Positions 1 through 13,600 of a DNA stretch of 64,000 nucleotides are shown piece after piece. The notes under the pieces are model-generated. The model searched no databases and was not told the DNA's origin. It was given only the letters and a program-made list of their open reading frames with translations. This DNA is from Biscogniauxia marginata (taxonomy: Eukaryota > Ascomycota > Sordariomycetes > Xylariales > Xylariaceae), in the NCBI GenBank assembly GCA_022695795.1, contig MU404056.1, forward strand, positions 1 through 64,000. The letters are read 5' to 3'. Positions within the stretch are counted from its first letter, which is position 1; each line of letters begins with the position of its first letter. Made by a program: the position numbers and the translations under genes.

Positions 1-660
1 TAAATAAATAAATTTTTTATTTTAAAAAACATATAAATATAATTTTATACGTTTTAATAATAATAATAAATATGTTATTTATAAATTAATTAACTTAAAT
101 TACATGTTAAAAAATTAAATATTTAATATAAAAAAGATATTTAGTTTTTAAAGCGTAAAACTAAAAAAGACGATTTAAATAATAATAATTATTAATTAAT
201 TTTAATGCCATGTAAATGTTTTTTAATAGTTAAAATTACGAAAGTTATAAAAACTAGCTTATTTGCTTATGTGGCTTACTCGCTTATAAAACACGTTATA
301 CTTTTATATTATAATATTATTAGTTTTTTTTATTTTAATTTAAATGTTTAAAACGGAAAATTATATATAAAAATTTTTTTAATTTTAAAAATATAAAGTT
401 AAATATAAAGATTTAAATAATATTAGTTATTAATTAATGTTAATAATTAAAATTAAAAAATTAAAAAATTAAAAAATTTTATTTATTTATTTAATAATAT
501 ATTAACTTATAAAAAATGTTAATTTAAATATTAAATTAAAAAAAGTAAATAATGTTTAATTTATTATTTATTAATTTATTATAACCCTCTTTTTGATATA
601 TTTTAATATTTAAAGTTATAATTTCATAATTAATTAAAGGGGTGATTTAAACTAATAACT
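1..660. repeat. AT-rich RIP-degraded block
   Basis: This stretch is almost entirely A and T with long runs of TTAAT/ATAAT, stops in every frame and very little G or C, ending abruptly near 660 where normal-GC sequence begins. That is the signature of a RIP-mutated repeat. A fragment at about 277-300 resembles the end of the foldback elements found at 24570-24985 and 39633-40046. No coding content is recognisable. It forms the left border of the biosynthetic cluster. Confidence 0.8.
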
Positions 661-963
661 AAAATTATAACCTTGCCGGTGCCTGACAGGATTGGGCTTG
701 TCTGTGGGCCGGGCCGCTCGATTTCCGTTGCTTATAAACTCGATGAGAGCCCGGCGTATCATCTAGATTGATTTCTGACCACTATCACTGCGAACGTACG
801 GAGAGCTGAGACAGGGCCAAGTAGCGGAGCCATTACTCGACTGACGGTGTCCTACCCCAAAAGAATAATACATACGGAGCGTGCCACATCCAATTTCTCA
901 ACATCAAGCTTTTTGAGCCGAAGGAGGCCACTCTTGTTTCGATACACAAAACTAGGTGTAAAA

Positions 964-2849
964 ATGAGTTCCAGTAAGCATGATATTTTAATGAATGTTA
1001 GACAGCCTAACGTGCTCTAACCATAAGAAGCTGCACCTGTTATACTCTTCAACCGGGACCCGGGTTTCACTCTGCTAACAGCGGGTGTTTCTCTATTGTT
1101 CGTGTTTATCCTGGGCAAGGTAAGTTTTAACCTCATGAATTAACGGGCCAAAAGACGGCGCAGATTGCTTAAAGGCATGTTGACAGATCATCGCGGAGCT
1201 CCGCAATCCACTCAATCGCATACCAGGCCCTTGGTACGCTCGATTCACAGATTGGGTGCTTCTGGTGTACACGCTGCGTGGAGAGCAGCTGTACTACCTT
1301 CAAGACTTAGCCCGAAAATACGGTAAGAGCCGATGTGATGAAAGAGCGAGGCCCTTAGTTCTCGTATAAACTGACTTGACTTTGAAAGGACCGGTTGCTC
1401 GTGCGTCCCCGAAAAGCGTAGTCCTTGGAGATCCGAATGATATCCGAGATGTCGTCACAGATGGTCGAGCCTTTGGCAAGTCCGAATGGTACCAAGATCG
1501 CGGAGGTTTCAACGGTCTTATAAATACGAGAGACCTTAAAGCTCATGGAGCTCTGAGGCGCTTATTTGCTCGCGGATTTAGCAACTCGGAAATACGAAAA
1601 CTAGAGGCTCTTGTCCGAGGAAGAGTCACGCTGGCCATGAGACAGATGAGAGACGAGTCAGCTGAACATGGACACGCAGACGTGCTCAAATGGTTCTCCT
1701 TCATGGCCACTGATGTGATCAGTGAATTGTGCTTTGGAGAGTCGATGCATATGCTCGAGAAGGGGAAAGTACTACTACCATGTCCCTGCATATTTCCTGC
1801 CATTCGTTACTATGCTAGATTTCCCCCTACGCGGCTTTGTATGAGCAAGATACTGACTTACTATCCCAGAAGGACGAGTACATCACAACTCTCCAGAACG
1901 GATTGCTAACTACATTCCTCCAATACGATCTCACACCTTTATACTGGCTCCTAAAACTTGTACCCGGCTCTGTGGCCAACAGATCTAACAACGAGAGATT
2001 TTCGTCATTCCAGATATACCGCGTGGAGCGGTTAAGGGAGAAACTCAGATCCGCCGAAGGAGATTTGACTGCAACATTCTTCAAGGATATCCTGCTTCAA
2101 GAGAAACAAGCTGGTCTCAATGATCACGAAGTGATCGGCCTAGCCAATGAACTCATCTTCACCGGTAGCGATACCACGTCAAATACCTTGTCATGGCTCG
2201 TGTGGGCGGTATTAAAAAATCCGTCGGCTAGGCGCAAATTGTGCGACGAAGTCGCGAAGCTACCGCACGATTACTCCATTTCCGCCCTAGAGGAGCTACC
2301 CTATCTAAATGCTGTTTTGGATGAGACATTGAGGCTTTACGGTTCTGTTTCTGGCGATTTGCCTCGTCAAGTATGGAAACCTGAGGGGCATACTTTCCAC
2401 AACGGCGTGTTCGTACCGCATGGAACAAACCTGGAAGTCCAGTCACACAACATGCATTGCTCCTCTACGGTATTTCCTAATCCCGAGAAGTAAGAACTGT
2501 GACACCGCCAGCCCCAAAAGACGCACAAGCTAATTGTTACGAACAGGTTCAACCCAGATCGTTGGCTGAATGCCACGCCTCAAATGCGCGCTTGCTTCAC
2601 GCCCTTTGGGGGCGGTGTTCGAAGTAAGTACGGCAGGTTAACATGGGCATCCTTATCAGATGCTGACTACCGGGCATAGTTTGCCTAGGAATACACCTTG
2701 CGATGATAGAAATCAGATTGGTTATTGCAGAGTTCTTCAGGGCCTATCCTAACGCTGAAGTGGCCGACCTCACCAAAGACGATGACATGAGACGGCGAAA
2801 TTTTACAGTAAACGTGCCGAAAGGAGGGGCAGTTTATGTAAAACTCTAG
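964..2849 (+). CDS. Cytochrome P450 monooxygenase no. 1 (cluster tailoring enzyme)
   Basis: Membrane-anchored haem monooxygenase likely to oxidise the PKS-NRPS product. Seven exons: 964-973, 1031-1119, 1187-1322, 1389-1768, 1819-2489, 2547-2623 and 2680-2849, spliced 1533 nt, 510 aa. The start rests on a 10-nt first exon followed by a canonical GTAAGC donor; without it there is no ATG in frame with the anchor. After a hydrophobic N-terminal helix comes the RIPGPWYARFTDW hinge, then helix-I FTGSDTTSNT, ETLRLY (ExxR), FNPDRW (PERF region) and the haem loop FGGGVRICLG split by the last intron (Cys about residue 456). Length and motif order are normal, so it looks functional. It reads toward the 3' end of the synthase gene, 1.8 kb away. 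P450s with this IPGPWYARFT hinge are common in PKS-NRPS clusters; the actual substrate is unknown. Confidence 0.9.
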
Positions 2850-4666
2850 ACTAGAGTGATGGTTAACGATTTAGATGGTTGAAAAAGCATCATTTCCTGC
2901 CAATGTGGCACTGATAGCTTCCAGTTGATTGTGGCGGAAAACCCGACATCCCACACCTGTCTCTGAGCGCTCTCTTCACTTCTCGGTACAAGGGCCGATT
3001 CTTCACTCCAGGGGGGAATTTGTGTAGCTGCAGAAGAACTCGGGGCCGTCCTGGCGACTTTGTTGTCCTTCCACGTTCTAGTATTGCCCGATGTTTCCGA
3101 GAGTGCAGACCGTGCGTCCGTGCTAGGATTTCTTTCTGCGCATTCAGCTAGGGCAAGACAGTTAGAACTCCCCAATCACGGCTTATTTGCTCTCTCTTGG
3201 TTGTTTCAGGTGGGTTCCTGCTATGGTCGTCGTTGGCTGCTGCCAGTCGGGAACAGAGCATCGCTGCCCAGTTGATATTGCAGTCAACAATATCGCCGAG
3301 GATGGTGTGATGGGAATAGCACTCTGCAGCTCTGCCCTGTTCGTCGGAGGCGAAGGCGGGACCGCGGAAGTTATTGCGTCATCACGGCCGTCGTGGAGCT
3401 GTCTGTCGGTATTTTGACGTTCCATTACAGGTGTGAGTGGGTCCGGGGTGCGGACTATTGAACCAATCGGTAAATAAACGCCTAGCGTTATTTATGCCCG
3501 GGTTCCGTAGGTAAAACAGCCCCACCATACATTTCGTATGTCCCACACGATTGTATTAGCAATTACTTTCCCCATAGATACGACAACACACAACATATCT
3601 GTATAACTGTAACCGACCACTCCACTGTAGCCGCGAATTCTATGGCTAAAGGCAGCGTGAAAGCTTTTACCTACTTATTGAACTGACCTTGCAAAGCCTC
3701 CGCCCACCTAGTATTTTTACCACCTACTGTGACGAGAATATAAAGGCCAGAGAGGAAAAGAAAGAAAGGGGCTAGGTACAGCACGAGGCTATCTCTATTT
3801 GTAAAGGGGTTCTTCTGGTTAGATTACTCCCTTACTAGGAAGTGGTAGCTAGTCACGTGGGAAGGGGGAAGGTCTGTACTAGCCGTCACACTATCCCCCC
3901 CCCCCCCCCAGATACTACGTATTAAGCAACAATAGTCATATAAGTCTCTAAGTTAGGTCTTAGGTCGTTAGGAGATTTCTCCTATTAATCCAAGAAGTGG
4001 AAAGATACTTATACTGATCACTGAAGCAATGAATGACTAGTTACACTAGGGAATGCTTTGCCTTGTATGTCCTTCATTCCTTCATTGATTGTTCCCTGAT
4101 CACTCGTGCCGTCGGACTCGATCACGGCTGATCCTTGGTGATCCTGTTGCCTGGATCACCTATAGTCCCTTTATCGGTTCAAGGAGGACGAACGTATGGA
4201 AAGGAAAACTAGGAGGTACATGGTACCACCGTTCACATATTCAGTTGTAAATAATTTGATAATTCAGAAATCATGTCTGTTGTGGCTAGATCAACGAAAG
4301 CTACATATACAGAGGGCTTACTCATATCTAGCTCTGTGATTAAGTTTGCTAAACCTGTTATTGTACCTTCTTCACTACTTCCCTAGGTTGTCTTGCCAAA
4401 CTGAGTCAAATTTGAACAGGGATTCGAGGCTAGTCGCTGAGAAACCATTGGACCATTTGGGAGTGATTGAAGGGAGGGAGATACTAAATGAATAACCAAC
4501 TGGAAAATTTTCTTCGTAAATCTAGACTATAGTTACAAAGACTGTTGTCTTCGCAATGTACTTTGCAAGCAAATTATAGGTACAAGTTGTCATTTCTCTT
4601 GCGAGCACTCTAAGACAATCAACAGTGGAGTCGCATAGACAAACCCCCTGGCTTACTGATCTATTC
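2850..4666. other. Intergenic region between convergent P450 and PKS-NRPS
   Basis: No supported gene. Both neighbours end here, so it should hold two 3' UTRs and terminators. A run of 15 C lies at 3895-3909. At about 4013-4108 two imperfect inverted arms containing TGATCA and CAATNAATGA face each other and may be a small hairpin or MITE relic. The open frames at 3060-3425 overlap on both strands and show no protein-like pattern. Confidence 0.5.
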
Positions 4667-7600
4667 TCAAGCAGGCTGGGAATCCCCCTTCTTGCGTAGG
4701 TGCTGCCACGTGACAGGCGGCATGTTAACCATGTCCGCAAAGAAGGCTACCAAGATCGGGTCCAGCCCGAACCCAGCCGCTCGCCTTGCCCACTTATCAA
4801 GCGAGAGCTCAATAGAATCCCCTCCCGTTTCGGCATCGATGAATGATTTGATGTTGGTTAGCGGGATATTGATATTGCCGACATCATGGATGTAATGCAA
4901 CACATCCGCTCCGGCTTTTGCGAATATCCCCTGCAGCACGTTCGCGACTACACGATCCAGGGATACCAGATTCATGGCACCGCGCAAATTTGGCGAGACA
5001 GGAACGGCGTTGGTTAACTTGCAGTATTTGAGCAGGTTGTGGACGATGTCGAGGTTATCATCCGGCGGCCGGTCACCTTGCACGTATGTCGGGCGATGAA
5101 TCCAAATGGGCCATCCCCTACCACTCTCGTCATTGATGCGGCTTCGCTCGTGAACTCTTTCCAGATATCTCTCACTCGCCCACTTGGATGCACTGTAGCC
5201 GTCCAAGGCATTTGGAGGAGGCGGATAAAGTGATGCGGATTCCTCATCAAACTCTTCTAGCCCGGAATATTGCAAGACGCTTGCGGTAGATATGTAGTGA
5301 ATGGGCGTCTTTCTGCCGACCAGCAGACACAAGTCTACTATCTCCCTAGTAGCTTTCAGGTTTGTATCTCTCAGGGAGTGATAAGTTCTCAAGTGAGACG
5401 TGTCAGCACCGTTGTGGAGCACACAGTCGACTTCCTCAAAAATAGCGCGTGCTGTATTCTCGTCTAAGCCAAGACGTGGAGAGCTGAGGTCTCCTTCATG
5501 CAGGATGACCTTTTCGTGACTGAGGTGTGGGATGGACGATAACCGTTCTCTTGCGTTTCGTACCGCGACGCAGTGGATCTTTCTGATATTACTGTCAGCC
5601 AGTAAGGCTTGTAGGAAGCCCTGACCTAACAAGCCGGTAGCCCCTGTCAGTACCACAACTTCAGGCGCTGAAGGGTGATGAATGTGTGCCGTCTTGAGCA
5701 GCGATTCTGTCGCATCCGAAGGCGCTGTTTCCGCATCCCAATCCACGAGTTCTGGCTGCGCTTCTACTCTGTTATCGATGCGTCTCGCCATGGTCTTCAA
5801 AGTGCTGGACTCGAAGAGGTGCACAAGAGGAATAGAGACGCCAAAGGTCTCCCGAATTTGTGCTTGTAGATGCAGCATAAGGAGTGAAGTGCCTCCAACA
5901 TGAAAGAAATCGGCATTTTCGCCAATTCTGTGCAGCTTGATGATGTCCTTGGAAATGAGCCCTTCCCACATTTTCTTCAGCAGCCTTTCGGTAGTACTGG
6001 CGTTGACAAGTGCAGAATCAGTAGCGGTGCTGTCCTGAATTTCATCGGAGGACATCTCTGGAAGTGGTAAGGCAGCGACTGCTCTACGGTCGAGTTTTCC
6101 CGAGTTCAAATGGGGCAACTCTCGCACAGCAACTGTAGCTGCGGGCCACATGTATCGCGGCAGAGAGAGACTGGACGATAACAGGTTCAAAAACTGTTGC
6201 TGTTGTGCCCCCTCGGGTGGACAAATCTTGTCGTCGAATACGGCATGAGCAATCAGGAACTCCGGTTCTCCCTCCGACGCGCGGCGAACGCTTACAACGA
6301 CTTGTCTCAGCATGCCCTTGGCCTCCTTCATCATGACATTCTCCACCTCCTGAAAGTCGACCCGAAGTCCCCGCAACTTGTGCTGGGTATCGCCGGACCT
6401 GCGGCCTTCGACCAAAAGCGCACCGTCATCCCGCCACCGACCGTTGTCTCCTGTGCGATGCATTTTGGTCCACCCGTTGGACAAAAATGACGAGGGGGCC
6501 CGAGGGTCCAGAACGAAACGGTCTGCCGTTAGCGTCGCGTTGTCTTGATAACCAGATGCAACGCCAGCTCCGCCGATGTAGATCTCGCCTTGTATGCCGG
6601 GCGGGACTGGCCGAAGATGTTCATCCAAGACATAAACAGTATAATTTGGAAATGGTATGCCGACAGAGGGCGACTTGTCGGTGTTTTCATAAGAGAGCAC
6701 CGTTCCTGTGGCGAAGAATGTTATCTCAGTAGGACCATAGATATGGAGATACCGCGGCTTGGGTCCAGAGACTAAGGAGTTGTGTAGCTCAACTACAGCG
6801 TGAGTACCGGGCTCACCGCCACTTATAGCAGTCTTCCATCGTGTGGAATGACCAAGCGCATCTCTGTTGCCGAACTGCAGCCAGTTAAGGTACTCAGAAG
6901 GCACCGCACCAGTCGCTGTTACACCTTCGGCAGCGATGATATCGGTGATGGCGCCTGCGTCAGCGCGCATGGCTCGTGGGACGAGGCACAACGTCCCTCC
7001 GTAGCAAAGTGCATAGAAGACCTGTATATAGGCCATATCGAAACCTGATGAGCTCTGTTGAAGCACTACCTCAGTGTCTCCTGTCAAATACGGAGGAGGG
7101 ATAAATTCGGCCCAATTCTTGAAACCGCGGTGTGTCATGGCAATTCCTTTGGGTATACCTAATGTAAACGGTGAGTATACAGCCACATTGTATATAACAG
7201 ATGTCTGTTGATAGAGTTCTATGTGATAGCTTACCTGTAGAACCACTGGTATAGAGGATCATGGCAGTTTCGCCTGCGCTTGGTAGGGATGGAGGCATGT
7301 TTGTCTGTCGCTTCGTGGATATATCAATCTTTTCAACATCTATGACCCTTCGAGTACCACTAGCGGCGAGATCCCTGATAGCATGACTCTCTAAAACACT
7401 GTCCGCAAGAATGACGCTGGCTTTACTGTCGCTGGCCATGTCGACAAGGCGCTTGATCGGAACGTCGGCATCAAGGGGTACACAGACTGCCCCGATGCTG
7501 AAGATTGCGAGGATCGAGCAAAGCCAATCAGGAGTGGGCTCTTGGTATACTGCTACTACAGAGCCGGTAGTACATCCTCCATCCTGAACGAGTGCTGCGG

Positions 7601-10600
7601 CGATTTCTTGAGACTTTGTCATCATCGCACGGTATGTTAGCGATTTGCCATCATAGGGCAGCTTAACCGCCAGCGCGTCCGGCGTTGAATTTGCAATAGC
7701 TTGAATTCGGCCAAAGACTGAATCATATGGCCATTGGGAGGGTAGAATATCGCCTATACAAGTTCTGTGTTAGCAGGGAAAATCACTTCTTTGTAAAATA
7801 TCCCTGGTGACATCTCATACCTTGGCCGAAGTTTAAGGCACGCTCCACATCCTCAGTCTCATAAATTTTCGGTCCTGCAAAGGCTTCCTCAGGAGTGTTG
7901 GCAAAGGCTTGAACGAGTGTTGCGTAGCATTTGACCAATAACTCAGCGTCGTCCTTAGAATACATGTCATCGCGAACAGTCATCATTAGTAGGCATTCAC
8001 CGCTGTCGGCATCATCTATGATATCCATGGAGATATCGTACGGAGTTTTTGAAGCGTGGAACGACACAAGCTGAAGCTCGCAGTCACCCCAAGGTTGACT
8101 TTTCCGCATTCCCTGGCGGTAGTCGAAGAAGGCCTGAAAGATAGGTGCATACGTTACTGATCGGGGGACGCTGAGCCTGTTCGTGTGTTCGTGTCAGTCA
8201 TTAGACTCGTAGAGACAGATTGTGACTTACTCATCCAACAAAACCTGGAACGGCACAAAAGAGTGAGTCAGTGCGGCATCCGCCTTGCCCTTAGTTTCCC
8301 GTAGTCCTGCTTCAAACGGCTGCTTTGCATCATTGGAGAAGCGGAGGGGCAGCAAATTGACATATGGACCCAAGCTTCCCAGTGCGCCTTCATGAGACCT
8401 GTTAGCATCACCAATACCGATGCAAATTTCCTCCTCATCTGCGACCTGGGAGAGGAGGGCACGAAACGCTGTTAGGAAGAAGTGGAACGGCCTTATACCG
8501 TACCGCCGACAAACATTCCAGATGCGCGTCTTTGTTGTCGCGTCAATGCTGAAATCAGCCCTCTGACTGTCATATCTAGTTTGAACTGGGCGACTAGTCA
8601 TCTGAGAAATACGTAGAATTGGCAATGGAGGTGGAAAAGATGAAAATTCTGTCCTCCAGAAACGCAAGCCTTCCTCAAGCTTCCCAGTCTTGAAAGCCTC
8701 GAGCTGGGCTTGGGCAAAAGCTGGATATTGACAGATAGTGCTTCTATCAGCGATCGACGGATCATTCTCGTACAATTGAAGCAATTCGCGCAATAACGGT
8801 TTTGACGACCCTCCGTCGAGGACCAAGGAATGCGTGCCAAAGAGCAAAAAGTGATCTGTAGGAGACAGCTCAAGGAGGATCGTCCGTAGGCATTCCCCGC
8901 GCTCGAAATCATAGCTATAATTTTGCAATTCATCGACCACGGAAGAAACTTCCTCTTCTCCATAGATGTGCCGGCGCTCCAAATATAATTGGCCTTTTTC
9001 CATGATTCCTTGTTTTGGTTGCCTATCCACTGTCCTGAAGCACGTACGTAGTGCTTCATGACGATTTCCTAGACCTATTATCGCCCTCTCCAAGTCCGCG
9101 ACCCGGATTGGGCCTGTGATGCGAAATGTGACGGTGTGGTTGAGTCCTACGTTGTCGTCTAAGTAGGCTAGGACAAACCAGAACATGGTTTGGGAAAATG
9201 ACAGATCCATCCACTTTTCAACCGCTGGTAGTGGCACTTGAACACTGTCGTCTCGGCTGGTGATGTTGGATGAACTCTGGAGATCAGTGTTCTCATTTGA
9301 ATATGAAGTTTGAATATCAGTGTTGTCACCTGTACCTGGGGTCTGGATATCGCCGTTATCCGATGAAGTTGTATCTGGGGTATATGTTGGGGCAGTCTTG
9401 GATCCTGTAGGTTTCGCGTGGCCGTTCTCCTGAGGCTGTGTGGTGTGAGGCGTTGCCATTCCTTCGCCAGAATCAGCTGTGACATTTGGAATTAAGGTAG
9501 GAGACAGATTCTCTACGCCCAGGGATAGAAGTTGGCCAATTGACAGACCGCTGAGAATCTTCATGACTGGCAAGTTCACATTAACAGTCCTTAGCCACCA
9601 TGTTCGGATCTCTACAGCAAGAAGTGAATCGAGGCCAATATCGTCAAGGCGTAGGTCCAGAAACCGGGCATCGTCTAAATCGGATCCGTTTTGGACCTGA
9701 AGAAGCGAATAGATAAATGGCTTGATTGCATCAATCAATACCTTTGTAACCTGCTCTCGGTTTCTAGCATTCATAAGCAGAGCTTTGACAGAAGTTTTCT
9801 TCCCTGCCGATTTGGAGGCGAGCTCCGGAGTACCACCGTTGTGAACGAAATGCGACATTGTGGGATTATCAAACCAATAGGGCGGGTTTTCCGAATTCGA
9901 GCTGACCTTCTGGAGCCCTATTGCGATCTCGAGAGGTCCTGTCGAATTTCCCGAGTCTGAACGAGCATGTCCAGCGATAACAGCCTCGGCAAACAGCTGA
10001 TGGAAATCTCGCTCTGCCGCGTGGGTATAGCCTGAAGAAGTCCGCGTAAAGTTTGTTTTGGACCTTGAGCTTTTCTCCGTGATATAGCCCGCGCCCAAAA
10101 TGGCCGCAATATGTATGACAGAGGCAGAAAGGCCGCGCTGTCGTCGCTGCTGGGCGAGACTAGTCATGAAGAGATTGGCGGCCGTGTAGTTAGACAGTCC
10201 TGGGTTTCCGGTCACAGCTGTGATGGAAGAGAATACGACGAAGAAGTCAAGATCATTGTTTCGGAATAAGTTATCGAGACATACAGTGCCCTTTACTTTG
10301 GGAGCACAGACTTTTTGTAGGGCGTCAACACTCATGTTGGTGAGAGTCGTATCCATTAAGACCATAGCACCAGATGCCACCCCTCCTATTGGGGGCATAG
10401 TGTGACGGATGTCGTGGTACAATGACTCGGTCTGACTTGGGTTCGTCACATCGTTAGCGTGGACTTTGATCGTGACACCCTGAGATTTCATCATGTCCAA
10501 CCACGCAGAGGAAATCTTGGGTCTGCGGCTGGTCAGGATGAAGTATCTCGCGCCTCGACCAGCCATCCACTCGCAGAGGGACAGGCCTAGGCTTCCCGTA

Positions 10601-13600
10601 AGACCGGCAAGCCAGAAAGTTTTGCGATCTGAAAAAAGTCCCCGTTCATCGACGGGCCGGATGTTGATAGGAATGTCAAACACTCCTTCCCATTCAACCA
10701 CAACTGACTGGCTTACTCCACTGCCCCTACTTGACTCCAGAATCGTATTTGCTTCTGAGATTCTGCTAACGGGAAATACGGGTACTGTTTCGTTGGAGTA
10801 GGCCATGTCTTCTTGAGCGTGCTTAACAGCTGCACGAAGCCGGCGTTGCAAATCAGGCTGGGCATCTAGAGCATTGGCTGGCTCTCCACATGTGTCTCTC
10901 TCAAGGGTCTTAACAACTGAAACAACTCGGCACCGAGAAGGAAGGTATGGAATAATACGAGACACGATACCGGTAAGATCCGTTTGACCTCGCCCATCAC
11001 AGATGAGGAAGACTGAAGCATTTTCAGGTAAAATGTTTCGGATGGCCCGCGCAGGGGCTTGAGGGTGAATTAGAGACCATCCAAGAAATTCGCATCGTTG
11101 ATCACTCAAGGTCGAAGTCATGATTGTGACGTTCACCATGCGATCTCTGGCCTCTCTCTTGAGAATTGTGGCAAGAGTGAGATCTGGCTCATATATGACA
11201 AGATGCTCGCCTTGAGATAGGCCATCCATAATATCCATGGCTTGAATGTTTAATGCAACGAGATGCAGAAGGCGTGCTTTATGTTCCGAAGCTCCTCCCT
11301 CTCTTACCGGGATAGGCGGCAGATTTTCGAGAGGAATTGCTGACGAAATTCGGTGTGACAGAGCAAGTTGTAAGAGACCACTGTCATCCCTTCCAAGGCT
11401 AATATGGGCATTTCCAAGGCTCTTGATTCGCCGGCCCAGAAGAAGTGAATGAGTGGCCCGGAGCATGTCCTTGGTGGGTTGCTGTTCAACCTCTTCGAGG
11501 TAGTATTCTCGGCGTTCTAGGTCGAGCCGAACACTGACAGCGGCCTTGCCCTGACTGCCGTTTTCTTTCCCATCAATCATAGCCGTCTTGTAGATGGGCC
11601 GTCGAGCTGAGTTATAGCGATCATTCATGTCTTTATCGATGATGAGGCGCGGAATTAGTAGTTGACCATGGTTGTCAAGCACAAATTCACGCTCTACATT
11701 TCCTAGCATAGTTGGCACGCTGTCTCGATCATCCCGCCGTGGAGTCCAAGCCACTCCAGCTTTGAAACGAAGTAGAGCCTCAGCAATGGTTCTAGATTTC
11801 AATGTACCAACGCCTTCGAAATCCAGGAATTGTAAACGTAGGGTAGGAATCTCGATGATTGCCGAGCGCACCATTCCAACCGTCACTGTTCACCAACGTA
11901 TTAAGAAAAGGGTTCATACACAGAATGATTGGATTTGAATTGACTTACTGTTTGCGAAAGGGTTCTTAGCCCTCCGTCCTTCAGTGACCCATAACACCGA
12001 ACCGACATTGTGCAAGATCTTTTTCAGCGACTCGAATGTAGACTCCGTCAAGTCGCGGAATAGAGGCTCATCGATATCAGTAAGACTCAAGACTGTGGTA
12101 TTAAATGAAATTGGGACTTTTGAGGCTGCGAGATGTGCGAACGTGTCGATATGAGTTACATTCCCGAAATATTCATGGAGAAGGGAGTTCAATTCATGAA
12201 CGAGTTTGGAAACAAGAGGAGTTTTCCCGCCAACGAGGAGCAGTTCTTGCAGAGCAGGCTCAAGAGCAGTGCCTGGTGCCACACCCGAGCGTAACGCCTT
12301 CGGAGGGATGGAAAATGGTTCGCGAAGGAAGTTGATACGAGCATCCACAGCTTGTGAGATAAAACAGGTTGTCGGAGTGACCAGAGGATCGATAATAGGC
12401 ACGAAGCTGTCACAACCAGAAAAGCCAGTAGCTTGCAGAAGCTCATTCCATTCCTCCAGCCCTGGGTAAGGTCCTAAAACCCGACCATCATCTTTAGCTC
12501 CTAGCCACCAGCCTGGAAAAGCGCCGAAGATGGTTCCCAGGCGTGCAGCATCGTTGTTGATGCCTTCGTTGACCACGAGATAACCTCCGGGTTTGAGCAG
12601 CCGTCTTGTATTCTGAAGAGTTTGGCGCATAGATGGAGTCGCGTGCAACACCTGAGATGCAATAATCACATCATAGGCTTCTTCCACATAGCCTTGAGCC
12701 AGTGGGTTTTTGCTGATATCCAAGGTGTTGTATATTATTCGTGGTGACGATGGTGAAGTTTTGAAGTAGTCCTGCGCTTTCGGGAAGAATCCAGAAGAAA
12801 CATCCGTGAATGTGTAGGACAAGAGCTTGTCACCGATTTTATCCAATACAGCTTTAGTTGCACCACCAGTACCCGCTCCGATTTCCAGAATGTTCAGATG
12901 AGGAAATCTGTAGGTAATGTGCTTGACTATCCTTGCAAGATATCTCGTATTGTGTGACGCACCGAGAGCTTTTGGATAAAACTCGTTCAAGAGTTCATCC
13001 TTCATGGCAAGTTCGATCGCTGTTGTCTTGCCCTTAACGATGTCTACCAAATTTTCTCCAATTCTCTTTAGCAGTTTGTAGTCGATATCGTCGACGAAAG
13101 GCTTCGAGTCCAGGGATATTGCTTCCCAGTTATCGTCAAACCACTCCTTTTTCCAAAAGGAGAGCTTGTTATTCTTGATGCGAGACTCAATATGCTTAGC
13201 GAAAGAATACAATCTACTGAGTGGGTGCTCTTCCCCACGAGATGGATCATTGTCAGGAATGGATCGTTGCAGATTTTGCAAGTAGTAGAAAGCAACCCTT
13301 TCGAGAAAGCGAGCCAATTCGAGCTCATGTGAATCAGGTGTTGAACTGATATCGTAGGCAGCTTTCTCAGCGTCCGGATATGCAGAGCCCCAAGTCATGA
13401 CAGACATGAGTTCTTTATCGTCCTGGATCGTGGCTGGAGAAAACGGGACACAATCGAGTCCTTCAACCTGAATCATAGCATAGATAGTGTCGTCTTGATT
13501 CGAAGACGAAGACAGGCTTAGTTCTGGATGAGATGGATAGATATCTACGTCGCCCTTAAAACTGGCCGTCATTATGTTCCGCTGGTATGAGTCAAATGGC

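Noticed and set aside
3060..3425. Overlapping open frames of 71-80 codons on both strands
   Set aside because: They overlap each other, have no domain or splice context, and lie in a convergent 3' spacer.
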